Source of the DNA: Bacillota bacterium
Lineage (GTDB): Bacteria > Bacillota > Clostridia > Lachnospirales > Lachnospiraceae
Direction of reading: 5' to 3'
Assembly (NCBI GenBank): GCA_023391695.1
Contig: JAEWAK010000063.1
Span: forward strand, 1-27,152
DNA: 27,152 nucleotides
Positions 6,240 to 14,094 of the stretch are shown one piece after another (the first letter of the stretch is position 1; the number at the start of each line of letters is the position of its first letter). Under the pieces are notes generated by a model. That model was not told where the DNA came from, searched no databases, and saw nothing but the letters and a program-made list of their open reading frames with translations. A program made the position numbers and the translations under genes.

Positions 6240-6253
6240 TGAAAACTGTTTCA
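6240..6253. promoter_or_regulatory. Possible cre (CcpA) site
   Basis: TGAAAACTGTTTCA agrees with the consensus TGWAANCGNTNWCA at all but one fixed position (G8 is T). It lies about 40 bp after the -10 box, where CcpA would act as a roadblock. One chance match in 27 kb is quite possible. Confidence 0.3.
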
Positions 6254-6283
6254 AAATTTCGAATAAGGAGGTTATAAAAAAAA

Positions 6284-6316
6284 ATGAAAACGTATAGAAA
6301 GGTATCTAAAAGATAG
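6284..6316 (+). CDS. Possible 10-aa leader peptide overlapping the next ribosome site
   Basis: ATG at 6284 follows AAGGAGG (6265-6271) and an A-run, and encodes MKTYRKVSKR. Its TAG stop (6314-6316) lies within the AGGAG ribosome site of the aldo/keto reductase. A ribosome ending here would load the downstream start, so this may be a coupling or leader peptide. Confidence 0.35.
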   Translation: MKTYRKVSKR

Positions 6317-6326
6317 GAGATTAATT

Positions 6327-7436
6327 ATGGAGTATATTGAATTAGGAAAAACAGGATTACAGGTTTCAAGGTTTGGTTTAGGCTGTATGCGGTTCCCGCA
6401 GGGAGAAGAGGAGGCAATCCAAATGGTTCGTTATGCAATTGACAATGGAGTCAACTATTTGGATACGGCCTATATTTATAAAGACAGTGAAGTTATCACC
6501 GGAAAAGCATTAAAAGACGGTTACCGCAATAAAACTTTATTAGCGACAAAAAGCCCGATCTGGAATATTACAAAACACGAAGATTTTGAAAAATATCTGG
6601 ATGAGCAGTTAAAGCGTCTGGGAACAGATTATATTGATATGTATCTCCTTCATAATATGAACCACGAGCATTGGGAAAAAGTAAAAAGGTATGACGGGCT
6701 TACTTTTCTTGACAAGATGATTGAAAAGGGGAAAATACGCCATAAAGCTTTTTCCATCCACAATACGTTAAAAGCTTTCAAGGAAATCGTGGATACTTTT
6801 GACTGGGAAATGGCGCAGATTCAGCTTAATATACTGGATGATACCCAGCCCATCGGCGTTGAAGGACTGAAATATGCTGCTGATAAAGGTATGGCAGTTG
6901 TAATCATGGAGCCGCTGCGGGGAGGGTACTTCTTTAATAATGTTCCGGCCGAAGTGCAGGAGCTGGTAAACAACTATCCGGAAAAACGTTCCCTGGTAGA
7001 ATGGTGTTTCCGCTGGCTGTATAACATGCCGGAGGTATCCGTGGTTTTAAGCGGAACAAGCAGTCTTGAACAGCTCAAAGACAATTTAAGGATATTTGAA
7101 TATTCTGTACCCGGTGTAATGTCGGAAGAGGACCTTGGACTGGTGAAACAGATCCAGGATGCTTATGAGGCAAAAAGAAGCATTGGATGTACCGGATGCA
7201 AATATTGTATGCCATGTCCGAAAGGTGTCAGCATTCCTGAAATATTTAAGCTTTATAACAGCTATCAGCTGGTGAAACCTCATCCCATCGATAAGATTGC
7301 TTATACGAGCGGGATATTGCCCGGTGGTTCCGGAGCGGATCAATGCGTAGAATGTGGGATTTGTGTCAAACACTGTCCGCAGGGGCTTGAAATCCCGAAA
7401 CTGCTTCAGATGGCACATACTGAATTTGCGGTATAA
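6327..7436 (+). CDS. Aldo/keto reductase with two C-terminal 4Fe-4S clusters
   Basis: A 369-residue protein with an N-terminal aldo/keto reductase barrel. The catalytic tetrad is intact: D46, Y51, K75 and H109. The C-terminal part has two Cys clusters, C288-x2-C291-x2-C294-x2-C297 followed by P, and C340-x2-C343-x2-C346-x3-C350 followed by P, as in ferredoxin domains. This fused form is frequent in anaerobes and is thought to move electrons between an organic carbonyl or alcohol and ferredoxin or NAD(P)H; the substrate is not known. ATG follows TAGGAGA. It is controlled by a MerR-type promoter at 6172-6202. A strong terminator follows at 7444-7498. Confidence 0.9.
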   Translation: MEYIELGKTGLQVSRFGLGCMRFPQGEEEAIQMVRYAIDNGVNYLDTAYIYKDSEVITGKALKDGYRNKTLLATKSPIWNITKHEDFEKYLDEQLKRLGTDYIDMYLLHNMNHEHWEKVKRYDGLTFLDKMIEKGKIRHKAFSIHNTLKAFKEIVDTFDWEMAQIQLNILDDTQPIGVEGLKYAADKGMAVVIMEPLRGGYFFNNVPAEVQELVNNYPEKRSLVEWCFRWLYNMPEVSVVLSGTSSLEQLKDNLRIFEYSVPGVMSEEDLGLVKQIQDAYEAKRSIGCTGCKYCMPCPKGVSIPEIFKLYNSYQLVKPHPIDKIAYTSGILPGGSGADQCVECGICVKHCPQGLEIPKLLQMAHTEFAV

Positions 7437-7443
7437 TACTTAT

Positions 7444-7498
7444 AAGGGCGTGTTGCAAACTAACATTTTTCAGTTAGGACAGCACGTCCTTTCTTTTA
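7444..7498 (+). terminator. Intrinsic terminator after the aldo/keto reductase
   Basis: AAGGGCGTGTTG (7444-7455) pairs with CAGCACGTCCTT (7480-7491), with an inner CTAAC/GTTAG stem, followed by TCTTTT. The rest of the gap up to 7631 holds nothing I can support. Confidence 0.8.
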
Positions 7499-7631
7499 CC
7501 GGGAATACTGTAAAACCACCTGTTATATTACTGTATGCGCCGGTCGAAGTTTGTTGCGGATGGGACTGGCGTAAGGGTTTGCTAAGAGGAGTCTCTGTTT
7601 CGTTTGCCGTATTTATTCCTCACAGGTTATA

Positions 7632-8639
7632 TTATTCAGTTACATGAATCGTACACCGTACTTTGGTACCGTCCTCACTGGCATAGACATAGGCGTTACC
7701 TTTTTGCAAAGCCGTGATTTTTCCATTGGAATCAACCGAGACAATATTTGAATTGCTGGTGGACCATACCGGCGTATTCGGTGAAGAAACGGTTGCGGTA
7801 ATGGTTTTGCTTGTCCCTTTCTTTAAGGAAAGTTCGGTTGAACTTAAGGTTATATCAGGCTTTTGGACGGTAATGTTACAGAGCTTTGTAACTCCGTCCA
7901 CCGTGGCTGAGATAACGGCGGTTCCATTTTTTATTGCAGTAATGGTTCCGGTCTCATCCACGATGGCCACACTTTTCTTATTGGATTTCCAGGTGGGATT
8001 TACTTTTGAAGACACGTCGGCAGAAATTTTAACAGTTTCACCGCGATATAATTTGACGGAAGTACTACTTAATTTGACAGTTGGAGATTTTACTTTAAGT
8101 ATAAAGGTTACACTGCTGTCGTCCGCTTTGGCGGTTATGGTTGTCTCTCCGGGCTTAACACCGGTTATGGTTCCGTTTTCATCGATTGTGGCGACACTTT
8201 TCTTACTGCTTTTCCAGGTAACTTCAGAATTATTAGAGGTAGCAGCGATAAGCTTCAATGACTCGCCCCGTTCAATGGAGGCACCGGTTCGATTAAGAGT
8301 TATTTTGGTTTTATTTACGGTAATCTTACAGGAAGCTTCCGCATTTTTAATCTTTGCAGTAATAGTGGCTGACCCGGCTTTTTTGGCTGTCACTATCCCA
8401 TAGGTATTTACGGAAGCTATTTTTGAATTACTGCTTTTCCAGGTCGGAAGTTTTCCGTTTGAAGTAACCGCAAACAGATTAATTTCATCCCCAATATCAG
8501 CAACTGCTTTGTATTGTGAAAGTATGACAAAGGTAATTGAGTCGGATGTCAGGGCTGATACCGTCTGATACGGTAAACCCAGAGTTAATAATGGAATACA
8601 TAAAAAGACAGATAAGATGCATTTTTTAATAGGCGACAT
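7632..8639 (-). CDS. Secreted protein with four bacterial Ig-like (BIG2) domains
   Basis: A 335-residue protein. Residues 1-29 form a signal peptide (basic start MSPIKK, hydrophobic core, cleavage near VSA). The rest is four BIG2 domains at about 35-108, 109-184, 185-259 and 260-335, each with the W(K/S)SSN/K..VA.VD..G.ITA...G...ITA pattern. There is no LPxTG, SLH or choline-binding anchor and no catalytic domain, so it is either released or held by unknown contacts. BIG2 domains usually serve as spacers or adhesion modules. The frame is open to 8696, but ATG at 8639 has a strong GGAGG site and starts the signal peptide. The DNA of neighbouring domains is partly repeated at a spacing of about 223 bp, showing domain duplication. 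Confidence 0.88.
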   Translation of the reverse strand: MSPIKKCILSVFLCIPLLTLGLPYQTVSALTSDSITFVILSQYKAVADIGDEINLFAVTSNGKLPTWKSSNSKIASVNTYGIVTAKKAGSATITAKIKNAEASCKITVNKTKITLNRTGASIERGESLKLIAATSNNSEVTWKSSKKSVATIDENGTITGVKPGETTITAKADDSSVTFILKVKSPTVKLSSTSVKLYRGETVKISADVSSKVNPTWKSNKKSVAIVDETGTITAIKNGTAVISATVDGVTKLCNITVQKPDITLSSTELSLKKGTSKTITATVSSPNTPVWSTSNSNIVSVDSNGKITALQKGNAYVYASEDGTKVRCTIHVTE

Positions 8640-8675
8640 GAGAATCCTCCATTCATTGAATGTGAGGAATAAATT

Positions 8676-8690
8676 GCGGCTTAAAGCCGC
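8676..8690. repeat. GCGGCTT-A-AAGCCGC palindrome in the BIG2 leader
   Basis: A near-perfect 15-bp GC-rich palindrome about 37-51 bp upstream of the BIG2 gene start. It may be a leader hairpin or operator. Confidence 0.35.
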
Positions 8691-8732
8691 CGGCAAACTC
8701 TAATATAGTTTATCATAAATACCACAAAATGT

Positions 8733-8767
8733 AAATAAGGTTGGACTGATCCAATCTTATTTTTTTC
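8733..8767 (+). terminator. Terminator-like hairpin facing the malic enzyme gene
   Basis: AAATAAGGTTGGA (8733-8745) pairs with TCCAATCTTATTT (8750-8762) over a CTGA loop and runs into seven T on the plus strand. It lies between two divergent genes, so it would stop plus-strand transcription arising within or antisense to the BIG2 gene, upstream of the likely malic enzyme promoter. Confidence 0.6.
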
Positions 8768-8856
8768 ACCTTTTTTACAGAAAAATATCAAAGGGAAACA
8801 GTTTTTCCATATAGGACAGCCAACCGGTGATCAGTGCGGATTGTTAATTTTGTGTC

Positions 8857-8899
8857 AAAATGTTCAATATGACCATAAAATGTTTTTTATTTTTATAAT
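8857..8899 (+). promoter_or_regulatory. Candidate regulated promoter of the malic enzyme operon
   Basis: Two direct AAAATGTT repeats (8857-8864 and 8877-8884) are spaced 20 bp, about two helix turns, right upstream of a TATAAT box (8894-8899). There is no good -35, which suits a promoter needing an activator. The CitB/DcuR-like response regulator at 13216 is the natural candidate, by inference. Confidence 0.45.
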
Positions 8900-8986
8900 A
8901 TTTTATCGGTTTTATATCGGTGTTATTATGGTTTTGTAGCAAACACATACAAAAAAAACAAATAATAAGAAGGGAAGGTATGTAAA

Positions 8987-10159
8987 TTGAACTATTTTGA
9001 AGAAAGCTTAAAGCTACATGAAAAGTATATGGGGAAGATAGAGTTAAAATCTAAAGTAGAAGTTACGACAAGGGAAGATTTGAGTTTGGCTTATACTCCC
9101 GGGGTTGCCGAGCCATGCAGAAAGATTTATGAAAATGCGGAAAATGTCTATCGATATACTTCCAAAGGAAACCTGGTGGCTGTCGTAACGGACGGAACGG
9201 CGGTATTGGGATTAGGCGACATAGGGCCGGAGGCAGGGCTGCCCGTTATGGAAGGAAAAGCAATTTTATTTAAAGAATTCGCGGGTGTGGATGCATTTCC
9301 GATCTGTCTGGATACAAAGAATGTGGAGGAAATAGTCAAAACGGTAAAACTTATTGCCCCCGGGTTTGGAGGCATTAATCTGGAAGATATAGGCGCTCCA
9401 AGATGTTTTGAAGTGGAAGAAAAATTAAAGAAGGAACTTGACATACCGGTATTCCACGATGACCAGCATGGAACCGCAGTTGTTGTCCTGGCTGGGATCA
9501 TAAATGCCTTAAAAGTAGTGAATAAAAAAATGGAAGATATCAAAGTTGTTATCAATGGGGCAGGTGCTGCCGGAACCGCCATAGCTAAATTATTGCTTTC
9601 TTCCGGAGTAAAGAATCTGATTGCCTGTGACAAGGTTGGTATTCTTTATAAGGGTATAGAAAACGTGGATGATGCAAAAAAGGAGCTGGCTAAGGTAACG
9701 AATCCGGAAAACTTAAAAGGGACTTTAGCAGATGCCTTAAAAGGAGCGGATGTATTGATCGGTGTTTCGGCGCCGGGAATTGTAAGTGCAGATATGGTAA
9801 AGTCAATGAATAAGGATTCCATTATATTTGCAATGGCAAATCCGACTCCGGAAATCATGCCGGAGGAAGCAAAAGCAGCAGGGGCCAGGGTAATCGGGAC
9901 CGGAAGATCGGATTTTCCCAATCAGGTAAACAATGTACTGGCATTTCCGGGAATTTTCAGAGGGGCTCTTAATGTCAGGGCCAGGGAAATTAATGAAGAA
10001 ATGAAGCTTGCTGCAGCCCACGCCATAGCTTCCATGATAAAAGATGAAGATTTAAACGAGGACAATGTAATACCTTACGCATTGGATAAAAGAGTAGCAG
10101 GCAATGTTGCGGAGGCAATAAAAGAAGCAGCCAGAAGAACCGGTGCGGCTAGATTATAA
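8987..10159 (+). CDS. NAD-dependent malic enzyme (malate to pyruvate + CO2)
   Basis: A 390-residue short-type bacterial malic enzyme, cytoplasmic. Seen in the sequence: YTPGVAEPC with catalytic Y36, the VTDGTAVLGLGDIGP stretch near residues 67-81, DDQHGTA with metal-binding D158 and D159, and a Rossmann motif INGAGAAGTAIAKLLL for the dinucleotide. Length fits the family (about 380-410). The start is TTG at 8987 with an AAGGGAAGG site; an ATG-TAA pair lies just in front of it. Cofactor preference (NAD or NADP) cannot be fixed. It is followed 14 nt later by a KdgT-family permease, so uptake of an organic acid and its decarboxylation appear linked. Confidence 0.92.
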   Translation: MNYFEESLKLHEKYMGKIELKSKVEVTTREDLSLAYTPGVAEPCRKIYENAENVYRYTSKGNLVAVVTDGTAVLGLGDIGPEAGLPVMEGKAILFKEFAGVDAFPICLDTKNVEEIVKTVKLIAPGFGGINLEDIGAPRCFEVEEKLKKELDIPVFHDDQHGTAVVVLAGIINALKVVNKKMEDIKVVINGAGAAGTAIAKLLLSSGVKNLIACDKVGILYKGIENVDDAKKELAKVTNPENLKGTLADALKGADVLIGVSAPGIVSADMVKSMNKDSIIFAMANPTPEIMPEEAKAAGARVIGTGRSDFPNQVNNVLAFPGIFRGALNVRAREINEEMKLAAAHAIASMIKDEDLNEDNVIPYALDKRVAGNVAEAIKEAARRTGAARL

Positions 10160-10173
10160 ACGGAGGGTTTAAT

Positions 10174-11142
10174 ATGCAGATTCCTTTAAAGAAAACACTT
10201 GATAAAATACCTGGCGGTATGATGGTCGTTCCGCTTTTTCTGGGAGTATTAACCAATACATTTTTTCCCCAATTCTTAGAAATCGGCGGATTTACTACGG
10301 CCTTATTCAGTAAAACAGCATCTTCAACGATTTTGGCCTGTTTTATGTTTTTGATCGGTTCCCAGATTCATTTTAAATTGGCTCCGAAAGCAATAAAAAA
10401 GGGTGCCTTATTAATAACAGGAAAATTTGTCGTAGGGGCTGCCATCGGAATACTGGTAGGGAAGATCTTCGGACCTGCAGGGGTTTTAGGGTTATCCCCA
10501 CTTGCTATTCTTGCGGCATTAACCAATTGTAACGGCGGGTTGTATGCATCCCTGGCTTCTCAATACGGCGATGAAACGGATGTGGGTGCTTATGCCCTGC
10601 TGTCCTTAAAAGACGGGCCGTTTTTTACCCTGGTTGCCCTGGGAGCTTCCGGACTTGCGCAAATTCCGGTTATGTCCCTGGTTGCGGTCCTGGTTCCCAT
10701 CGTGATAGGAATGATTTTAGGTAATATTGATCCTGATATGAGAGCTTTCCTTGGAAGCAGTAAATTATTATTGATCCCCTTCTTCTCCTTCCCGTTAGGG
10801 GCAGGAATGAATCTTGAAACCATTGTAAAAGCAGGGGGCCCGGGGATTCTCCTGGGAGTTCTGGCAGCCTTTACCGGAATCGGAGCTTATGTGTTATTAA
10901 AATTGTTCAGGGAAGAACCCATCATTGGGCTGGCAACCGGTTCAACAGCAGGAAATGCGGTGGCAACACCGGCTGCCGTTGCAGCGGCAGATCCGGCTTT
11001 GGCTGCCATCGCAACAGCGGCAACCGCACAGGTTGCGGCAGCATGTGTAGTATCTGCTGTCATCTGCCCCTTTGTTGTTACTTACGCTTTCAAAATTCTC
11101 CAGAAAAATAAATTAAAGAAACTTAAAACGGGTTCAGCCTGA
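10174..11142 (+). CDS. KdgT-family permease (2-keto-3-deoxygluconate permease family), perhaps for malate or a related acid
   Basis: A 322-residue membrane protein with about ten hydrophobic segments. The start MQIPLKKTLDKIPGGMMVVP and the later GGFTTALFSK, LTNCNGGLYASL and STAGNAVATPAAVAAADP are typical of the KdgT family, whose founder imports 2-keto-3-deoxygluconate with protons. Here it is the second gene after malic enzyme and before a CitA/DcuS-like sensor pair, and no KDG kinase or aldolase is nearby. A dicarboxylate such as malate is thus a reasonable alternative substrate, but that is inference. Start has a GGAGG site. A hairpin-rich tail follows. Confidence 0.85.
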   Translation: MQIPLKKTLDKIPGGMMVVPLFLGVLTNTFFPQFLEIGGFTTALFSKTASSTILACFMFLIGSQIHFKLAPKAIKKGALLITGKFVVGAAIGILVGKIFGPAGVLGLSPLAILAALTNCNGGLYASLASQYGDETDVGAYALLSLKDGPFFTLVALGASGLAQIPVMSLVAVLVPIVIGMILGNIDPDMRAFLGSSKLLLIPFFSFPLGAGMNLETIVKAGGPGILLGVLAAFTGIGAYVLLKLFREEPIIGLATGSTAGNAVATPAAVAAADPALAAIATAATAQVAAACVVSAVICPFVVTYAFKILQKNKLKKLKTGSA

Positions 11143-11148
11143 AAGAAC

Positions 11149-11208
11149 CATAGGACGGTATAATTTTATCCTATCAATAGAAACTTGATAAATTTATCCT
11201 ATCAAGGA
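11149..11208. repeat. Short repeats after the permease gene
   Basis: ATAGGA (near 11150) can pair with TCCTAT (near 11169) as a weak hairpin, and TTTATCCTATCAA occurs twice (near 11165 and 11193). Likely the 3' end signal of the operon or the edge of the next palindromic element. Confidence 0.35.
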
Positions 11209-11211
11209 AAT

Positions 11212-11286
11212 GGGGCTGTTGCATAATATAAAATCTATCTTACTTGGGAGAACCAAGCCGATAAATTTATGATTTTGCAGCAGCCC
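11212..11286. repeat. 75-bp palindromic element, MITE-like
   Basis: The first 27 bases from 11213 (GGGCTGTTGCATAATATAAA...) and the reverse complement of the last 27 to 11286 agree at most positions. In the centre is CTTGG/CCAAG. The GGGCTGTTGCA end resembles the terminal repeats of several IS families. It may be a tiny transposon-derived hairpin; it could also terminate the malic enzyme operon. Region 11287-11605 otherwise holds no gene I can support. Confidence 0.45.
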
Positions 11287-11605
11287 TTTCGATTTAATAT
11301 GACTGAAACCCGGTAAAATGGAAGACAATATAGAACAGCAGAAATATTTGACAGACTCCATTTATATCCCCGTCAAAAAACTTTTTCCAATGTACTGACA
11401 AGTTGGTATCTTTCGTAATTGCGCAGAATGAATTTTAATCTGCAAGCCATGGGAGGAAGATGGAGATTATATCTTAAACCAGAATAATTATAGCCAAATT
11501 GCTTTATTTATGGTAAGGTTTAACAAGGTCGGAAGTTATTGTGCCTGCGGGCTTTAAGCATAAACTTCGTATGTGCCAGGAAAAACGCAGAAATGGGGGG
11601 GCAGG

Positions 11606-13210
11606 ATGAAAAAAACAGTTAAATTGCAGACAAAGCTTACTTTACTGGTGATTATGGTAGTATTTATATCCATAATTATAATCATACCATTTGTAGCTTC
11701 CTGGATGACCGGTAATATAGAAAGCAAAGCCAGAACCAATATTATGAATGTAGCCGAATTGGTAGCACATTCCACGGAAATCACGACCGCACTGGGGGCG
11801 AAGGATCCGGACAAAAGCATTGAAACCTATATAGAGGAACAACTAAAGCATTTGGACCAGGTTGCGTATATCATAGTTGCGGATATGGAGGGGGTACGGT
11901 ATTCTCATCCAAACTCTGAAATGATAGGAAAAAAGTTTGTGGGAGGAGACGAAAAAAGGGTAATAGAAAAGGGGGAAACCTATATTTCCGAAGCTACGGG
12001 AACCTTGGGCAGATCCTTGAGGGCGTTTACCCCAATCATGGATTCGGGCAATCAGACAGAACTGGGCTTTGTCTGCGTGGGCACCCTTACCCAAAGCATT
12101 GAAGATGCGAAACATACGGCCGTTTTATATATTATATTAATTGGCCTCGGGGGCCTGGCGGCAGGTATCATAGGGGCATTTTTACTGGCCGGCAGTATAA
12201 AAAATACTTTACTGGGACTGGAACCCGAAGAAATTACAAAGCTTTATAATGAAAAGATGGGAATTCTGGATGCCATTCATGAGGGCCTGATCGCCGTTGA
12301 TCACATGGGCAGAATAACCCTCATTAACGATTCGGCGCTGAGTATATTACATTTTGAAAATCAGGCTGATAAAGAGTTTATGATAGGACGTAATATAGAA
12401 GAGCTGATTCCCAGCACCCGGCTGTTGAATGTACTTAAAACAGGAAAATCGGAATATGAAAATGAGCAGAGAATCCAAAATACCATAATAATGACAAACC
12501 GGATTCCAATCAAAAACAGAGGTAAAATTGTTGGAGCCATAGCCAGTTTCCGGGATAAAACTGAGGTGACCAGATTGGCGGAAGAACTTACGGGGGCTAA
12601 GAAAATGGCCTGGTCCCTGCGGGCACAGAATCATGAATTCATGAATAAGCTCCATACCATAGCAGGGCTGATTCAGCTGGAAGAATACGGGAAGGCTTTG
12701 CAGTTTATTTCCGATATTGCTAAGGTAAGGAGTAATATAAGTACGATTATTACCCAGAATATAAAAGATGCCTCCCTTTCAGCCCTGTTGCTTTCCAAAT
12801 ATAACAAAGCGGAGGAGTGCAGGGTTGAGCTGATTATAGATAAATCTTCAAAATTGACTAAATTGCCGGAGCGTATGACTTCTGAAGATATCGTATCTAT
12901 CGTAGGAAATTTAATTGACAATTCCCTGGATGAAGTAAATTGTGACGGAACCGGCATCATATGGGTAAAAATAGCGGAAGAAGCAGAGTATTTAAATATA
13001 ACGGTGAAGGATAACGGCAGAGGAATTCCAGCGGAGATCAGAGAGAAAATTTATGACAGGGGTTTCTCGACCAAGGAAGAGAAACGGGGATATGGCATGT
13101 TTATTGTAAAGAAGATTGTGGATGAGTTTGACGGTATCATCCGTCTGGCGGCAGAGGAAGGAGTCCTTTGGGAGATATCCGTCCCGATGCCAGGCAGTAA
13201 AAGGGAGTGA
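11606..13210 (+). CDS. CitA/DcuS-type sensor histidine kinase for organic acids
   Basis: A 534-residue membrane kinase. Order: first membrane helix (residues about 13-33), extracellular Cache/PAS sensor (about 35-170), second helix (about 172-197), cytoplasmic PAS (about 215-320), a SpoB-type helical box with phosphate-accepting H343 in NHEFMNKLHTIAG, and the ATPase domain with N-box N439, DNGRG at 469-473 and GYGMFIVKKIV. This is the layout of the CitA/DcuS family, which senses citrate, fumarate or malate outside the cell. ATG at 11606 is preceded by a G-rich site; the upstream ATG at 11573 has none. It overlaps its response regulator. The neighbour malic enzyme and permease suggest it senses the substrate they handle. 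Confidence 0.9.
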   Translation: MKKTVKLQTKLTLLVIMVVFISIIIIIPFVASWMTGNIESKARTNIMNVAELVAHSTEITTALGAKDPDKSIETYIEEQLKHLDQVAYIIVADMEGVRYSHPNSEMIGKKFVGGDEKRVIEKGETYISEATGTLGRSLRAFTPIMDSGNQTELGFVCVGTLTQSIEDAKHTAVLYIILIGLGGLAAGIIGAFLLAGSIKNTLLGLEPEEITKLYNEKMGILDAIHEGLIAVDHMGRITLINDSALSILHFENQADKEFMIGRNIEELIPSTRLLNVLKTGKSEYENEQRIQNTIIMTNRIPIKNRGKIVGAIASFRDKTEVTRLAEELTGAKKMAWSLRAQNHEFMNKLHTIAGLIQLEEYGKALQFISDIAKVRSNISTIITQNIKDASLSALLLSKYNKAEECRVELIIDKSSKLTKLPERMTSEDIVSIVGNLIDNSLDEVNCDGTGIIWVKIAEEAEYLNITVKDNGRGIPAEIREKIYDRGFSTKEEKRGYGMFIVKKIVDEFDGIIRLAAEEGVLWEISVPMPGSKRE

Positions 13211-13215
13211 CAAAC

Positions 13216-13890
13216 TTGATTGAAGTGATGATTGTTGAAGATGACCCTATGGTAAGGGAAATAAATTCTAAATTTTTAAAGAGAATCGAAGGTTTTAATC
13301 TATATAAAGCAGTTTCTAATCTGGAGGATGCGAAAAAATATATAACGGTTAAAAAACCGGACCTAATATTACTTGATGTATATCTTCCGAAAGAAAGTGG
13401 GATTGATTTCCTGAAATGGATCAGGAAACAGGCGTTAGGTATAGATATTATTTTAATTACGGCAGATAAATCCATGGAAAGAATCCAGGAAGCTTTGCGG
13501 TATGGGGTTGTGGATTATCTGATAAAGCCATTTCGTTTTGAAAGGTTTAAAGAGGCGCTTTTACAGTTTAAAAACAGATATTATCAATTTAAAAAGTATG
13601 AGGTAATGGAACAAAATGACCTGGACAGGCTGATATCCGGAACTTCCGGATTGCAAAATGAAGATGAATTTGCCAAAGGACTGAATAAATTTACCTACAA
13701 GTCAATATGGGATGAAATAGAAAAAAGGGAACAGGAAGAATTTACGGCAGAGAATCTGGCAGAAAAGTTAGGAATTGCCAGGGTAACGGTGCGAAGATAT
13801 CTCGAGTATATGGAAAAGGAAGATCTGGTGGAAAAACTGGTGGAATACGGTAAAGTAGGCAGACCTCAGTATAAATATCATAAACTTTAA
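13216..13890 (+). CDS. CitB/DcuR-type response regulator
   Basis: A 224-residue regulator. The receiver domain has the acidic pair in VEDDP, phosphate-accepting D54 in LLDVYLP, T in ITADK and K in LIKPF. The C-terminal half carries a helix-turn-helix (FTAENLAEKLGIARVTVRRYL, in two pieces) as in the CitB/DcuR/MalR group. The frame can start at GTG 13207, which overlaps the kinase stop, but TTG 13216 has AAGGGAG at correct spacing and gives the usual start IEVMIVEDD; I prefer TTG. It is translated together with the kinase and likely activates the malic enzyme operon upstream. Confidence 0.88.
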   Translation: MIEVMIVEDDPMVREINSKFLKRIEGFNLYKAVSNLEDAKKYITVKKPDLILLDVYLPKESGIDFLKWIRKQALGIDIILITADKSMERIQEALRYGVVDYLIKPFRFERFKEALLQFKNRYYQFKKYEVMEQNDLDRLISGTSGLQNEDEFAKGLNKFTYKSIWDEIEKREQEEFTAENLAEKLGIARVTVRRYLEYMEKEDLVEKLVEYGKVGRPQYKYHKL

Positions 13891-13903
13891 AATTCTGCGG
13901 CTT

Positions 13904-13977
13904 GGACAGAATCGCTTGAGGAGGTATCGGCGAGGAAAAACTGCGGGTGAACTTAAAGCGGTTTCCGGACAGAATCG
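13904..13977. repeat. Direct repeat GGACAGAATCG, two copies
   Basis: Identical 11-mers at 13904-13914 and 13967-13977, 63 bp apart, in a gene-free stretch (13891-14094). A GAGGAGG at 13919 has no start codon at the right distance. It may be a decayed repeat or a binding region; I see no gene here. Confidence 0.35.
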
Positions 13978-14094
13978 TACCTGAAAAACCTTCCTGTGTA
14001 TATTGAATAATAAGTTGGAGAATGGTAAAATAAGCAAGATAAAAACAATATTTGGCGTAACTGAAAGGAAATATTACAGATAGAAGGTTAAAAA

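Noticed and set aside
7714..8403. Plus-strand 229-aa hydrophobic frame inside the BIG2 gene
   Set aside because: Antisense to repetitive BIG2 coding sequence; its Val/Leu-rich repeats are the mirror of the domain repeats.
8640..8696. N-terminal extension of the BIG2 protein
   Set aside because: Starting earlier would place 19 residues before the signal peptide; ATG 8639 follows GGAGG.
11318..11398. 26-codon ORF in the gap upstream of the sensor kinase
   Set aside because: No ribosome site, no similarity I recognise, ends quickly; probably chance.
13946..14005. 19-codon GTG ORF after the response regulator
   Set aside because: The GAGGAGG in this region is too far from the GTG and the peptide has no recognisable pattern.
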